Shown here: positions 1-13,000 of the stretch, in pieces
Layout: each line of letters opens with the position of its first letter
How positions within the stretch are numbered: position 1 is the stretch's first letter
Source of the DNA: Bugula neritina
Taxonomy: Eukaryota > Bryozoa > Gymnolaemata > Cheilostomatida > Bugulidae
Reading direction: 5' to 3'
Length of the DNA stretch: 60,000 nt
Assembly: GCA_964035545.1 (NCBI GenBank)
Contig: OZ037773.1
Span: 6,156,251-6,216,250 of the forward strand
Translations under genes and position numbers: made by a program
Notes under the pieces: model-generated
Told to the model about the DNA's origin: nothing
What the model saw: only the letters and a program-made list of their open reading frames with translations
Database searches by the model: none

Positions 1-51
1 TTTTGGATCAGTTTACATAAATAAAACAAAAACAGAATATCTCAATTTTAG

Positions 52-922
52 AAACTAAAGCTGCATATTCAAAGCAAAGATGTAATAAAAAGTCAACGTG
101 CGGTGAAAGGCCACGATGAAGCCAACAAAGCTGGAACCAATGGCAAAGCTGCCACAAAGTATGTGAAAAGTCAGACCAAAATAAGGGTTGAAATATCCTC
201 ACCTTCAACTAAAGGACTTCAGAAGGGAAGAAGCATAATATATGTAAAGGCGAGTGCAAAAGCTGGCTCTAGGGCCAGGAATTATAACACTCGTGTGAGA
301 AGAAGCAGAAAAGTGCATTGGGAGAAATCTTCAGACAAGTGAGTGAGCGAGTGAGTGAGTGAGTGAGTGAGTGAGTGAGTGAGTGAGTGAGTGAGTGAGT
401 GAGTGAGTGAGTGAGTGAGTGAGTGAGTGAGTGAGTGAGTGAGCGAGTGAGCGAGTGAGCGGGTGAGCGGGTGAGCGGGTGAGCGGGTGAGCGGGTGAGC
501 GGGTGAGCGAGTGAGCGAGTGAGCGAGTGAGCGAGTGAGCGTGCGAGCGTGCGAGCGAGTGTGTGCGAGTGAGTGAGTGTGTGTGTGAGTGAGAAATTTT
601 CAGACAAGTGAGTGGGCGATTGGGCGAGGTGGCGAGTGGGCGAGTGGGCGAGTGAGCGAGTGGGCAATTGGGCGAGTGAGCGGGTGGGCGAGTGAGCGAG
701 TGAGTTCAGTCCCTCAGCTCGCTTACAAAATGCTACATCAGAAAATTGTGGTGAATATAATTGTATTGAAGTGGATTGTACAATATTGACTGTGAAAGTT
801 TCCAAGGCACTACACCTTTGTATTGAATGTTACATACTTGAGGTTGATGTGGCTTTTAGTAGGGTGTATAATAACATTTATACTAATGTATCTTTTATAG
901 TGATAGTGACAGTAGCAGTTGA
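52..922 (+). CDS. 3' end of an unrecognised basic protein (two terminal exons)
   Basis: Two exons join in frame: 52-338 and 901-922. The upstream acceptor is the AG at 50-51 (caattttag). The exon ends at 338 before GTGAGT, and the last exon follows ttttatag. The join gives an exon rich in Lys, Arg, Ser and Thr, then a short tail S-S-D-N-D-S-D-S-S-S-S and a TGA stop at 920-922. Without splicing, the frame stops at 340-342. The visible 102 residues contain no domain I recognise; a basic body with an acidic, serine-rich (possible CK2-site) end suggests a nuclear or RNA-associated protein, but that is a guess. A possible AATAAA lies at 1138-1143. The 5' part of the gene is outside the window. The donor sits at the very start of a GTGA microsatellite (separate entry). 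Confidence 0.55.
339..712 (+). repeat. GTGA/GAGC microsatellite starting at a splice donor
   Basis: Intron of the first gene. Tetranucleotide GTGA units run from 339, pass through GAGC and GGTGAGC variants, and fade out around 712. The first unit is the gene's own 5' splice site (GTGAGT), so the array repeats the donor consensus dozens of times. A second copy of the exon end plus donor (gaaat[c/t]ttcagacaagtgagtg) occurs at 592-613, suggesting a duplication that included the exon boundary. Confidence 0.9.
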
Positions 923-2400
<1,478 letters not shown>

Positions 2401-2430
2401 AAATCTTAAATTAATCTGCGACATGCCAAA

Positions 2431-2502
2431 CACACACACTCACTCACACGCTCACGCGCACACGCGCACACGCGCACACGCGCACACGCGCACACACACA
2501 CA
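2431..2502 (+). repeat. CA / CGCACA microsatellite just upstream of a start codon
   Basis: Mixed (CA)n and (CGCACA)n tract ending 14 bases before the ATG at 2516. It is in frame with that ATG, and an upstream ATG at 2423 would add a His/Thr/Ala/Arg-rich leader of 31 residues. I take 2516 as the start because the membrane segment follows immediately. Confidence 0.8.
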
Positions 2503-2515
2503 ATACAGTAGAGAG

Positions 2516-4692
2516 ATGTTTGGTGCTGTAGAATCAGGCATGGATGCCATTGCACTCAGTTCAGCAGTACTGGTCATGTCCATATTTATTATCTTCTACT
2601 GTGCGAAGGGAGGTAATGCAACAACTCAAGAGGAAAACCTGGAAGATCCACCTCCTGAGCTTCCAGCAGAACCTCCGGCACCTAATCCAGAGGAGACTAA
2701 GAATGAACCTGGTTAGCAGATTTTATACGTGTACTGTATGACGTATCACAAGTCAACTTTGTATTTAGATTTGAAATTGAAGGCTTCCATGCTTTGAATA
2801 ATTATAACCTGAGTAGTTCGAAATCTTTTTTGAAATATAAAGGAAAATATAAAAGGTCATAATTATTTTTTCTGTAAACAAAGTATACAAAATGAAACAA
2901 ATGAATTGAAGTAATTTTCTAAAAATCAAACTAATGTAAAATCACTATTTGGTCTTTCTTCTGTAACCCACAAACCTCGCTGTAGCTACTGAAGTTAGGG
3001 GGGGGGCATAACCCCACTCACCAAAATCTTAATGCTGTGTATTCAAGCTAACAGTTGCTGTCTTTTACTCCGAACAGATGCGGAACCAGTAGAAGTAACA
3101 GAAGCAGCCGAACCTAAGAATGAAACTCCAGAGCCGGCAGCAAAGAAACCCTCTCAAACGTCTACCAAGTCTAAAGTTAGTGACACAGGTAACACAACTT
3201 CAACTTACTTAAATATTCGTAAGCAAAAAACCATTAAATGTATCATAAATAAATTTTACAAATTGCTTCATAGATTTATACATTTAAAATAATTATTTAC
3301 AATGGATGATATTTTATTAGTTTTACATAATTTTTCAAAGCTTCGGAGTTGGTTTGTTGAATTGTGAACTTTGACCCAAAATAGTTATACTGCCAATCTA
3401 ATTGGCTTCTGAAGAAAACCGAAAGTAACAATATTGTGTTTTAGCATCTCATATACTCTCTCTTCATGTTTCCAGCGCTGCATAGATATTCCATGCATAC
3501 ACACATTATCACTGAGTTTCCATGACATTTGCATTATGTTAATGGATGCCAGTATAAATGAATTTGTGGTTTGCATGAATTTGGGGTTGTGGTTTAATTC
3601 CATGTAACTGTTTCCAAACATCAATGAAAAATTCATTTGAATATGACCTTGGAAACATAGTGTAAAAAGGCGGTGGTTTGCAATGAATAGACTTATTAGA
3701 GTATGTAAATGTACTGAACATAAATTTTATTCTACATGCATTTCCTAGTCAGTCAGTAAAAAATGAAGGGTTGTATTTTGTTACTATGTATGTAGACGTG
3801 TAATATGGCACTCGAGCAATTTTACAAGTATTAATAAGATTTAAACCAATAACTATGCTTTTATGCTTTTCTTCAAACATCCCAATGGTACACAACCTAA
3901 AATTGTACAGGAGTGCAATTTTTGATTCTAAACCAAACACAGATTTTAATTTTCATAAATGAGTTGCTGTGGTAGAAGTCACTAGTGATTTTCTCATGAA
4001 GTTTGACATCAAACATTTAAAACAATTTGCTAAATTTAAAAATATAATGATAGATCGGTGTCTTTAAATGTGTCTGTCTTATGTGCTTATTAATCGAGAT
4101 AATATGATATTACACAGTTTAATGCGATAGTTATCAATCAGTGTAATATATTTTATATTTTGAAATTTATTTACAGGCAGCTCAAAGAAAGGCAAGCGTT
4201 CAAAAACATCTGTCAAAGGAAAGAAAGGATCAACTGTATGTGTATAGTATATCAATGCCAATCGTGTGGTTCAAACATTATATGTACTATATAGCTTAGA
4301 AAGTACTTGATAATCTCTATTATAAGTTTTCTGTATCGTAAATATCATACAACATACTTATTAAAGTGTTATATTCTATAAAATAATAGTATATATAATT
4401 ATATTATAATCTGGCTTGTTTTTATAGATTTACATAGCAGTTTTTGCAAGTTTTGCGACTACTATACATATAATAGGTCTACTATACTTACTGCATATAT
4501 GATACTTACCATACTATACTTAACATACTATACTATGTACTACCCATGTACCATATACATACTTTGCTCTACTTACTATGCATGATATTTTTATTGTACT
4601 ACTTTGCATAAACTTACCATACTGGGTACAATAAGTGATTAAATTGTATGTTTATAACATAATAATCGTTTTAGGATAAATCCAAGAAGTAG
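2516..4692 (+). CDS. Small single-pass membrane protein with lysine-rich tail
   Basis: Four exons join in frame: 2516-2711, 3078-3188, 4177-4235, 4675-4692 (384 nt, 127 residues). The N-terminus is short; a hydrophobic segment spans about residues 11-30, followed by Lys and a proline/glutamate-rich acidic stretch (about 38-85), then a basic Ser/Lys tail ending D-K-S-K-K. No signal-peptide cleavage site is evident, so a signal-anchor topology with the charged part in the cytosol is likely. The tail is not a canonical KKxx retrieval signal. The plan (N-terminal anchor, acidic linker, Lys-rich segment) resembles in miniature the N-terminus of the kinectin/RRBP1-like gene next door; I infer no homology. 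I do not recognise the family. A candidate polyadenylation signal is at 4843-4848. Confidence 0.65.
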
Positions 4693-7097
4693 ATGTATCG
4701 TACATGCTGCTGGTGCTGACTGGTTGCTGCCTTTCATATTTGGGAAATCAAGCAGCATAACTCAGCCAATCAGCGACGATCAACATAGTTGCTGCCTCTC
4801 AGTTATTGTTTTAAAACTGGTTTTGCTGAAGGACACAATTGAAATAAAATATGCAACTATTTCTTTTGTAATAAAAGTTACAGCTTCCAAGAAATTTCTT
4901 TTGTGCTTTGATAGGAATTTTAAAATTTACTCATAATTGAAGGTGCATGCGAGTGTGTGCATGTGAGTGTGTGTGTGCATGTGAGTGTGTGTGTGCATGT
5001 GAGTGTGTGTGTGATACACTATATAATATAAATGCAGGGTTTGACACTTTCAAGAATTTTCTCCATTTTCCTATTAAACACATTTTGCAGTGTAAATAGT
5101 TTTACTTCAGCGATTATATTGCCTGGTATGAAAGGACACATACTTTACAAATCATAGTTTTCTTGAATGCTATATAATTGCAATGTAAGGTAGGTTTTAT
5201 GGGCAAATTCTTTTAGGTCAAACCCAGCAGGTCTACATTTCAGCTCTTTTTATGAGATTCTGTCATGACTTTGTGGTGCAACTTCGTTCAGATATATAAG
5301 CTGTCTTACAGCACAAACAAGAACTAGCAACAATTGTAATAAGGATGGCTGTTTTAGTACATTGTCAGCATCAGAGTTTTGCACATTAAAATACCAATCA
5401 ATATTGAAAGCTGTCCAAAACAGTTATGATGTTGCATCTGGCTGGCATATTTTTCCATAACTATCTTGTTAGACTATGGAATTAAACGAGTGAAGACCAA
5501 AATAAAATAATTCAACGCCAAGAGATGATTTTTCTATTAATTCAACGCTCGCTGTGTAAATGTTTTATTGCAGTTTGACTCATAGAGAACACAACTACCA
5601 ATTTGCCCCTGACCATATTATATTTTAGCTTATTTAAAGATTTGTTGGTTTAATATATTTTTAGCTTATATTTATAATCTAATAAATAAATAGCAGCAAA
5701 AACAGAGTAATACACCAACATAAATCAAGACAAAAACAACAAAAGTAATAAAATTTGACATGATTAATAAGCAATGATTTTGCATAAATAACTTAACATA
5801 GAATATAACTGAAACTACAATAATTTATAGGCACTCATGATGACTTTTACATTATAATAGAAGTAAGTATACAAATATCACACATTAAAGCTATGTTATA
5901 ACTTATACATCTTAATTATATTATTTATATAAAAAAATTGCACTTATAGATTTGAATAATTTAAAATAAGGAGTTGTCTGCCCGCTTAAGAAATGAACAG
6001 ATAACTCTAAAGTCAAAGCTGGCAGCAAATGAAGTTGCCATGTCTTTACAGAAACAAAACAAGTAAAGCTTCAAGAAAAAACAACAGAACAAATAATCAG
6101 AGTCATATGCAGATTGACTGTAAAATTTGGACTCCAAGAATACGATTTCCATTCATACACCATACGCAGTGTAGATCAGAGACCCTGGTGTTGTAGGTTA
6201 TAGAATTATCTGCAGGGAAATCAGTAGGAAATAGAAAGTGTAAAATGCGAAGATTTACATTGAATTTGATAAAAGTTTTTGGAACGAAATTTTAATATGC
6301 TGGAACACAGACTACACAGTAGAGATGGAATCTTGTAGAGAGCACAGGCTATACAGTAGAGATGACATCATAAAGAGAGCACAGGCTACACAATAGAGGT
6401 GACATCTTGTAGAGAGCACAGGCTATACAGTAGAAGTGACATCTTGTAGAGAGCACAGGCTATACAGTAGAGCTGACATCATGGAGAGAGCCACTGCTAG
6501 CTAATCTCATAGCCTGTGGTACAAAAGAAATATTATAAAACCAATTTATGCAAAAAGCTTTGCTATTGCAGAAGAATCAAGTTGTTAAATAAAAAATAAA
6601 TTAAAATCTTTCTAAAAACCCAAACATTGAGTTAATTAATCAATTTGCAAGATATTTACAAACACTTTTGACACTCAGTTCAAGGTACTGCTTAGTGTAC
6701 TAAGTTAGACATAGCAATATGTCTGATACTAGAGTGAGAGTAGAGGTGAAAGCCAATACACCATCATAAGTCATGGTAGAGCAAATTTCACAAACAAAAC
6801 TCAATTTGATTGTAGGAATAGAAAGGAACATTCAGTCAGTGTTGAATTGGAGAAAGTGCTGAAACCAACAAGAAACAAACTACATGAGACATGAATCAAC
6901 ATTTAGAAAGAAAATAGTCTGAAAAGGGTGCAGTAAATTACTAAAACTGAAAGACGCCAGCAGGTGCTTGTAAATATGCTCTGAAGATGCGAATAATCCG
7001 ACACCTTGACACATACATGTATTCTAACACAAGGTCCTAGCTACACCTGTACCAGAAATCAACCATCTACAGCTAAGAAATGGTGAAGGTGGAATCA
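4693..7097. other. Convergent 3' region with two short tandem arrays
   Basis: Lies between the stop of the small membrane-protein gene and the stop of the kinectin-like gene. It holds a TG-rich array (gtgcatgtgagtgtgtgt units) at about 4943-5012 and a minisatellite of about 37 bp (agcacaggctatacagtag core) with four to five copies at about 6316-6490. A TTTATT (AATAAA on the minus strand) at 5564-5569 could end the kinectin-like transcript. No coding frame is convincing. Confidence 0.6.
4843..4848 (+). terminator. Candidate polyadenylation signal AATAAA
   Basis: AATAAA 151 bases after the stop of the small membrane-protein gene, followed by T-rich sequence. Motif match and position only. Confidence 0.45.
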
Positions 7098-10000
7098 CTA
7101 CGCCACACTCACAAGTAGCTGAGTTACACGACGAGGTTTGGACTTGAGGCAACTCGTACAATACTGTGCCTCATCTTCCACGTCATCAAATGGCTACAGG
7201 ATTTGTTAAGTATGTACAGCATTGGTAAGTACATACAGTATTGGTAAGTACAGTATTTAGTAAGTACGTACAGCATTGGTAAGTACGTACAGCGTTGGTA
7301 AGTACGTACAGCATTGGTAAGTATATACAGTATTAGGTAAGTACAGTATTTGGTATGTACAGTATTTAGTAAGTACGTAATGGCTACATTATTTAGTAAG
7401 TACATACATGCGCATGCAATGAAAGGAAAAAATTAAGACGGTGTGGCTGCTGGAGTAAAAAGCAGAAGAAATAAAATTGTATTTTTCACCGCAGCTCAAA
7501 AGTTGTTCACAAACGAAACATGCTACGTAGGAAATGCACTATGCAAATTTTGAAAGTAGAATATATTTCAGTAAAGGAAACTATAGAATGAATGTCACAC
7601 ATTAGAGTATTTCCCAGAATGCTCCTCTCACCTCTGACGTATTGGAGTTGTTGTCCCCATCACTACTTCTACTAACTGAGCTCTATAATGACAAACAACC
7701 AAACAAATAATACAGGGGAAATATTAGTGGAATATGGCAAAAACATGCCCATCTATTTTCAAACTGGTTTTGATTTGTATATCACGAGACGGGACCTCAT
7801 TAATTTCATGTCGACTGTTGAGAAAACAAAACAAACTTGAAAATCGGTTTAAAACTCAATTAACTCGAAATGATAAACTAAATAAGTTTAATAATGGCGA
7901 TTTATTACTCGCACACCCACAAATGTTGATTGATAAACAAACGAATAGAAATAAACAATTTATTAAATCTGAACATAAAAGCTTGAGAAAGAACCCGCAA
8001 ATCATAAACACAGAAAAACATTCCGCACTAAACAGAGCTGTGGAGCACACCACTGCATGAAGAACCTGGATCATACGAGATGAAACACTTACTCGGTGGC
8101 TGGAAGCAGCAGAAGGTTTAGCCTGACTTTCAGTCAACTTGGCTTGGAGACGCGAAATCTCGGAATCTTTAGCATCCAGTGTGCCCTGCCAGGTCTCTGA
8201 GAGCTTGTCTAACATCGCCTCCTAGAAATGTACAATGTGTGTTTACTGCTACCTGGTAACACGTGTTTACTATTACCTGGTAAGACGTGTTTACTGTTAC
8301 CAGGTAACACGTGTTTACTGTTACCTGGTAACATGTGTGCACTGTTACCTGGCAACACATGTTTACTGTTACCTGGTAACATGTGTTTACTGTTACCTGG
8401 TAACGCATGTTTACTGTTACCAGTTAACATGTATTTACTGTTACCAGGTAACACGTATTTACTGTTACAGGGTAATAATTAAATATGTTCAAAATATCTT
8501 CAACGATAAAGCAAATATTTCAAAAAAGTTACCGTCTCAATAAGTGCCTGCTTGTATGACTTTTCTTCAGCGCTTTCCTGTTGACCTATCGAAATGGTCT
8601 GGGTGTAGAACTCCTCCATATTGTGTTCTAAGGTGGAACTGGGATCCAAGGCTAAATCGGGGTTCACTGCCAACATTAGAGCCCTGACTTCATCAACTGA
8701 TAGTGAGTTGTTTGACTAAAATATATGATTAGGAAATCAGTACCTCATTGATGGGACAACTCCAAACTCAAAACTTCGTAAAGTTTCAACACAATAATAT
8801 AAAGCAAATATTAACACGGTTTTAATTCATCAAAGTCTGACTTCTAAAACACAGCCAGAAGTAGTTATGCAATCTTAAACTTTATTTCTGAAAGTTAAAT
8901 ATCTTTTGAGAAATCCAAAAGTGACTTTTCAAACGTTTGATGAATTACCAACACACTGTCTCTTCAGATGACATCGTGAAACAAATTCATATGTGATAAT
9001 AAAGCTGGTCAGAAATCAATGTGAACTATGCAACATAAAAATCAATAAAAATTGAATATTTATAACTAAGGAGGCCACAGTTAGCACAAGTAGGAGATTT
9101 AGCAGCAGAGACGGCATACAATAGTCCCACAACCCAGCGCATGCAGGTAGAGGTAGAGTAGCAGAAGAAAGGCTAGATTCCCAACACCGCTAAGCTACAT
9201 TGCAAAATCATGCTAGCACAAATCATCATGGTAGTTACAAAGTAACTTTTTCTAGAAATTTTTCTTGTTAATAAACAGTTGGAAGTTACATTAAAATAAT
9301 AGCAACTGAAGATTATACGAAAGGTTAAAGTAGCCTGCTTCTAAAAGCATTTGATATATTTAGATAGAAAGAATACACAAAGTACAATTGCATCACTAAA
9401 ATAGCTCATGATATAACTGAAATAGCTAGACTATCAAATATTAACAATACATTGACCTAACTTGAACCTGGCATGTCACAAGTTCACTTGAATAGATTAG
9501 CTCATCATAGAATGAATAATAAATAACATTACATATATACATATTACATATATATAGCTGCTTTACTAATCATAATACCCAGCAAGTATTAAAGAAGACA
9601 ACTTCTACCAAACAGCTCACTTACTGCTGCTATTGTATATTCACAACTTTTCACAAGTACCATATGAAAAGAGCCAATTAAACTTTGTTTCAAATAATAA
9701 AACTACGCCATGCTTTGAACAGAGTAATGTTGGTAGATGTAACCTCAACCACAAACTTTGAGAAGGATATTTTATGAAATCTCTTACATTTTGTAATCAA
9801 TAAAAACAGAGACAGATCAACACAATGATGTCCAAGTAGAACTATCCTTTTATCACAAGCTTTAAAACACAATGATTATTACAGAGGATTGTACAACAAA
9901 CAGACTAAAGAAAAGAGAATTTGACTGAACTAGCAGAAAAGAAAAGAGCAGAAATGAAGAGTAGAATGCAAGAATCGGACATGCCCTTACTAAATATTTG

Positions 10001-13000
10001 CTACGACTTGTTAAAATCTGCAACTCAGTTTGAGTTACATCGAGTTGTCGCTGTGCTGTCAGAAGTTGCCTTCTCAATTCCGTTCTCGTTACATCCAGGT
10101 CTCCATGAACAGGCACGATTTTCACGGAAACGCCAGTGTTGGACGGAATATTGTGATTTTCCTAATTATCACAATAAAATAACATAAGAAGCCCCTGTGA
10201 CTACCAAAGAAACTCTGAAAGTAATTGAAATTAAACTTAAATTCAAGAACTAGTTGATATAAGAATCGCCGGGACATTAAAAAACTAGACTTTTTTTAAA
10301 AAAAATATGAACATGCAGAAAACTTCAAGTAATCAAAATGAAAATATGCTTACATCAATCTTGCCTTCATCAATCATCCTCACAGCACTATTTCGCAGAT
10401 GCTGAAGTTCTGCATTAAAATAAACCGTTAGTTCCTCCGTACTCTAATACACCAAAGTCAACGTGTTAGCAACAAACGACAGTACTTTCGCAAAGTTGGT
10501 GCAGCAGCCAATTTGCATTATAATTTGGGATGATCTAGGTTGAGTGAATCATGGGTGAATGTAACAGCAACGAGAAGTAAACAAGAGAATTCAAACAAAT
10601 AAACAACCACAATCTTACTGCAGATTACAAATCAGAGAAGTCAACTGTCAACATGACAACACGACGGCTTACACCAGACAGAATCATCGAGACAGGAGAA
10701 CGGCATCTTGACTAGTAAACGAACCAATTTTACAACATTGCAAGTCGTACCTATAACCTAAGTTTAGCTTAGCTTGATGGTACTTAGGCTATAGATAGAG
10801 CGCATCTAGTCTAGATATTTTCTAACAACATTAAAGCATAGTAGTTGAGTAACTAGAACTAAGAATTCACAACTAACCCATGCAGATAGAAGCTGCAAAC
10901 AACCGGAGTTCATGCACTGTTGACATGCGGGGCAATAGTGATGTTAAACCCTCCACCATCAGCAACATATACAACAAGCAGACAACAGACTGAGGCGGCA
11001 GCAAGCATTGGCAGCAAACATACGTCACTGTCGGCATCAGCTTTAGCCGCTGACTCTAATTGCGAAATCTGTGCCTGCAAAACTTTCTTCTCCTCCTGAC
11101 TTTTGTTCAGTTTACACTGCAGCTCGGCAGTCTCTGAATTTCCGTTGAGCAGCTGACGGTGGTTCTGCTTGATTACACATTCGGACTGATGCAGCAGACT
11201 GGCCAAGTCGGTGATTCTTGTCTCGGACTTATCGAGTAACATCTGCAGCCCATCAATCCTGGCGTTATGTTGATGCTCCAGCTCCGCCAGCGACTGATGC
11301 AACTCGTTTTCAAGTATGTTTTTACATTCATTCTCGGTGGCCTGTATTTATTAGTGCGAGAAAAATGGTAAACGGAAAATGTGAAAACAGGATAAAGAGA
11401 TCATGGCAGAAAACAAGTTAAAAATTGAAACCAAACACTAGAGAAAAAAAGCTCTAAAAAATTGTAGTGAACGTAACGAGCGTCAAAAAACTAACAAAGA
11501 CTTCAGCTACGCATCCGTAAACCCACCACAACTTTCTCTCTTTCTTCAGCCAATGAGATCTCAAGGTTGTGAATAGTTTCGTCCTTCTCAACCAGCGTGT
11601 GTCTCAGTTCGGAGTACTCACTTTGCAGCTGATCACTAAGAGAAACCGTGTTATTCAGTACATCTATTTTATTCTGGAGATCCTGAAAATAAATTAATCA
11701 ATTAATAAATATCAATTGATTTCTAAACGAGTAACGATGCAAAAAGCAAAATGAACCATTATGTGTCACCTACTAGTTACTAAAATAATCAATAAGTCAT
11801 TATATGACTCACTCACTGATTACCTAACTGATTAATTCACTGATTAACTTAGTCACTTACTCACTGACTAACTCACTCACTCACTCACTCACTCACTCGC
11901 TCACTCACTCGCTCACTCACTCGTTACTCACTAAACCAATCACATGCAGGGTTGGGGTCAATTACATATGAATGTAATTAATTACAATTACATGAGAATT
12001 TGTCAATTACAATTACAATTATAATTACAGTTGAAATAAATGTAATTAATTACAATTACTTTTGTTCTCACAAGAGACAAATAAAAGTTATATAATCTCA
12101 CTTCTGAGGTTCAACTATCAGGGGCAATTTTGACAACTGAAAACCTTCTTTGTTCTTAACAGTAACCAATATGGTGGTAAATATGGCATTAAACTATTCT
12201 GAACTTATATTAAACAGTAGGCAAGGCAGGAAAAATATGAATGTTATAAGATTTAAAAATTTGAAGTAATTATTATGTAATTATAAAGTAATTGTGAAAT
12301 TTAATTACATAAGCAATCTAATTAATTACAATTACAATTTTATACATCAATTACAAATTGCATTCAATTACTTGAGAAAATGTAATTAATTACAACCAAT
12401 TACAATTAAAAATTACAATTAACCCAACCCTGATCACATGGCCAGGAAGGTTATCAACTTACATCATTGGTCTCTTTCAAAGCTTGATTACACGCTTTCA
12501 GTTCGTGTATCTTTGATGACTTTTTATCCAAGTCTGACTCAAGTAAAGTGACAGAAAGACTAGCTTCTTCCGCTTTCTTCAAGCTCTCCGACATGTTCCA
12601 ATTCTTCTTCCTCAAATCCTGTCAAGCAGTAATAATCTCAAAACTAAGCTGTAACCCAGCAATCTTGAAGCTACTATTGAGGAGGACACTTGAACAACTA
12701 GAAAACCAGTTTATTGGAAAAGCAGATGTACCTCCAGGGTTAGTGATTCACAAAGCAACTATGGTGTAGATGATAAAGTAGACACAGCAAGCTGAATTAC
12801 AGAGAGAGGAGTGTCACTATATTATTAATAAAAAAACTGCATGCTTTATTTAAAATGGGATTCATACTTGAATGTATTTTTACAGATTAATAACTTCCTT
12901 GTAAATAAATCCACTAAAAATATTGTTTACTTTGAGATTCGTTGAGAAAATGAATTTTTTGCGGCCAAGCTTTGCAATCATCTAAAGATATGTATATAAA

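Noticed and set aside
269-805. Minus-strand 178-codon frame (Ser/Leu/Thr/His cycle)
   Set aside because: It is the complement of the GTGA array.
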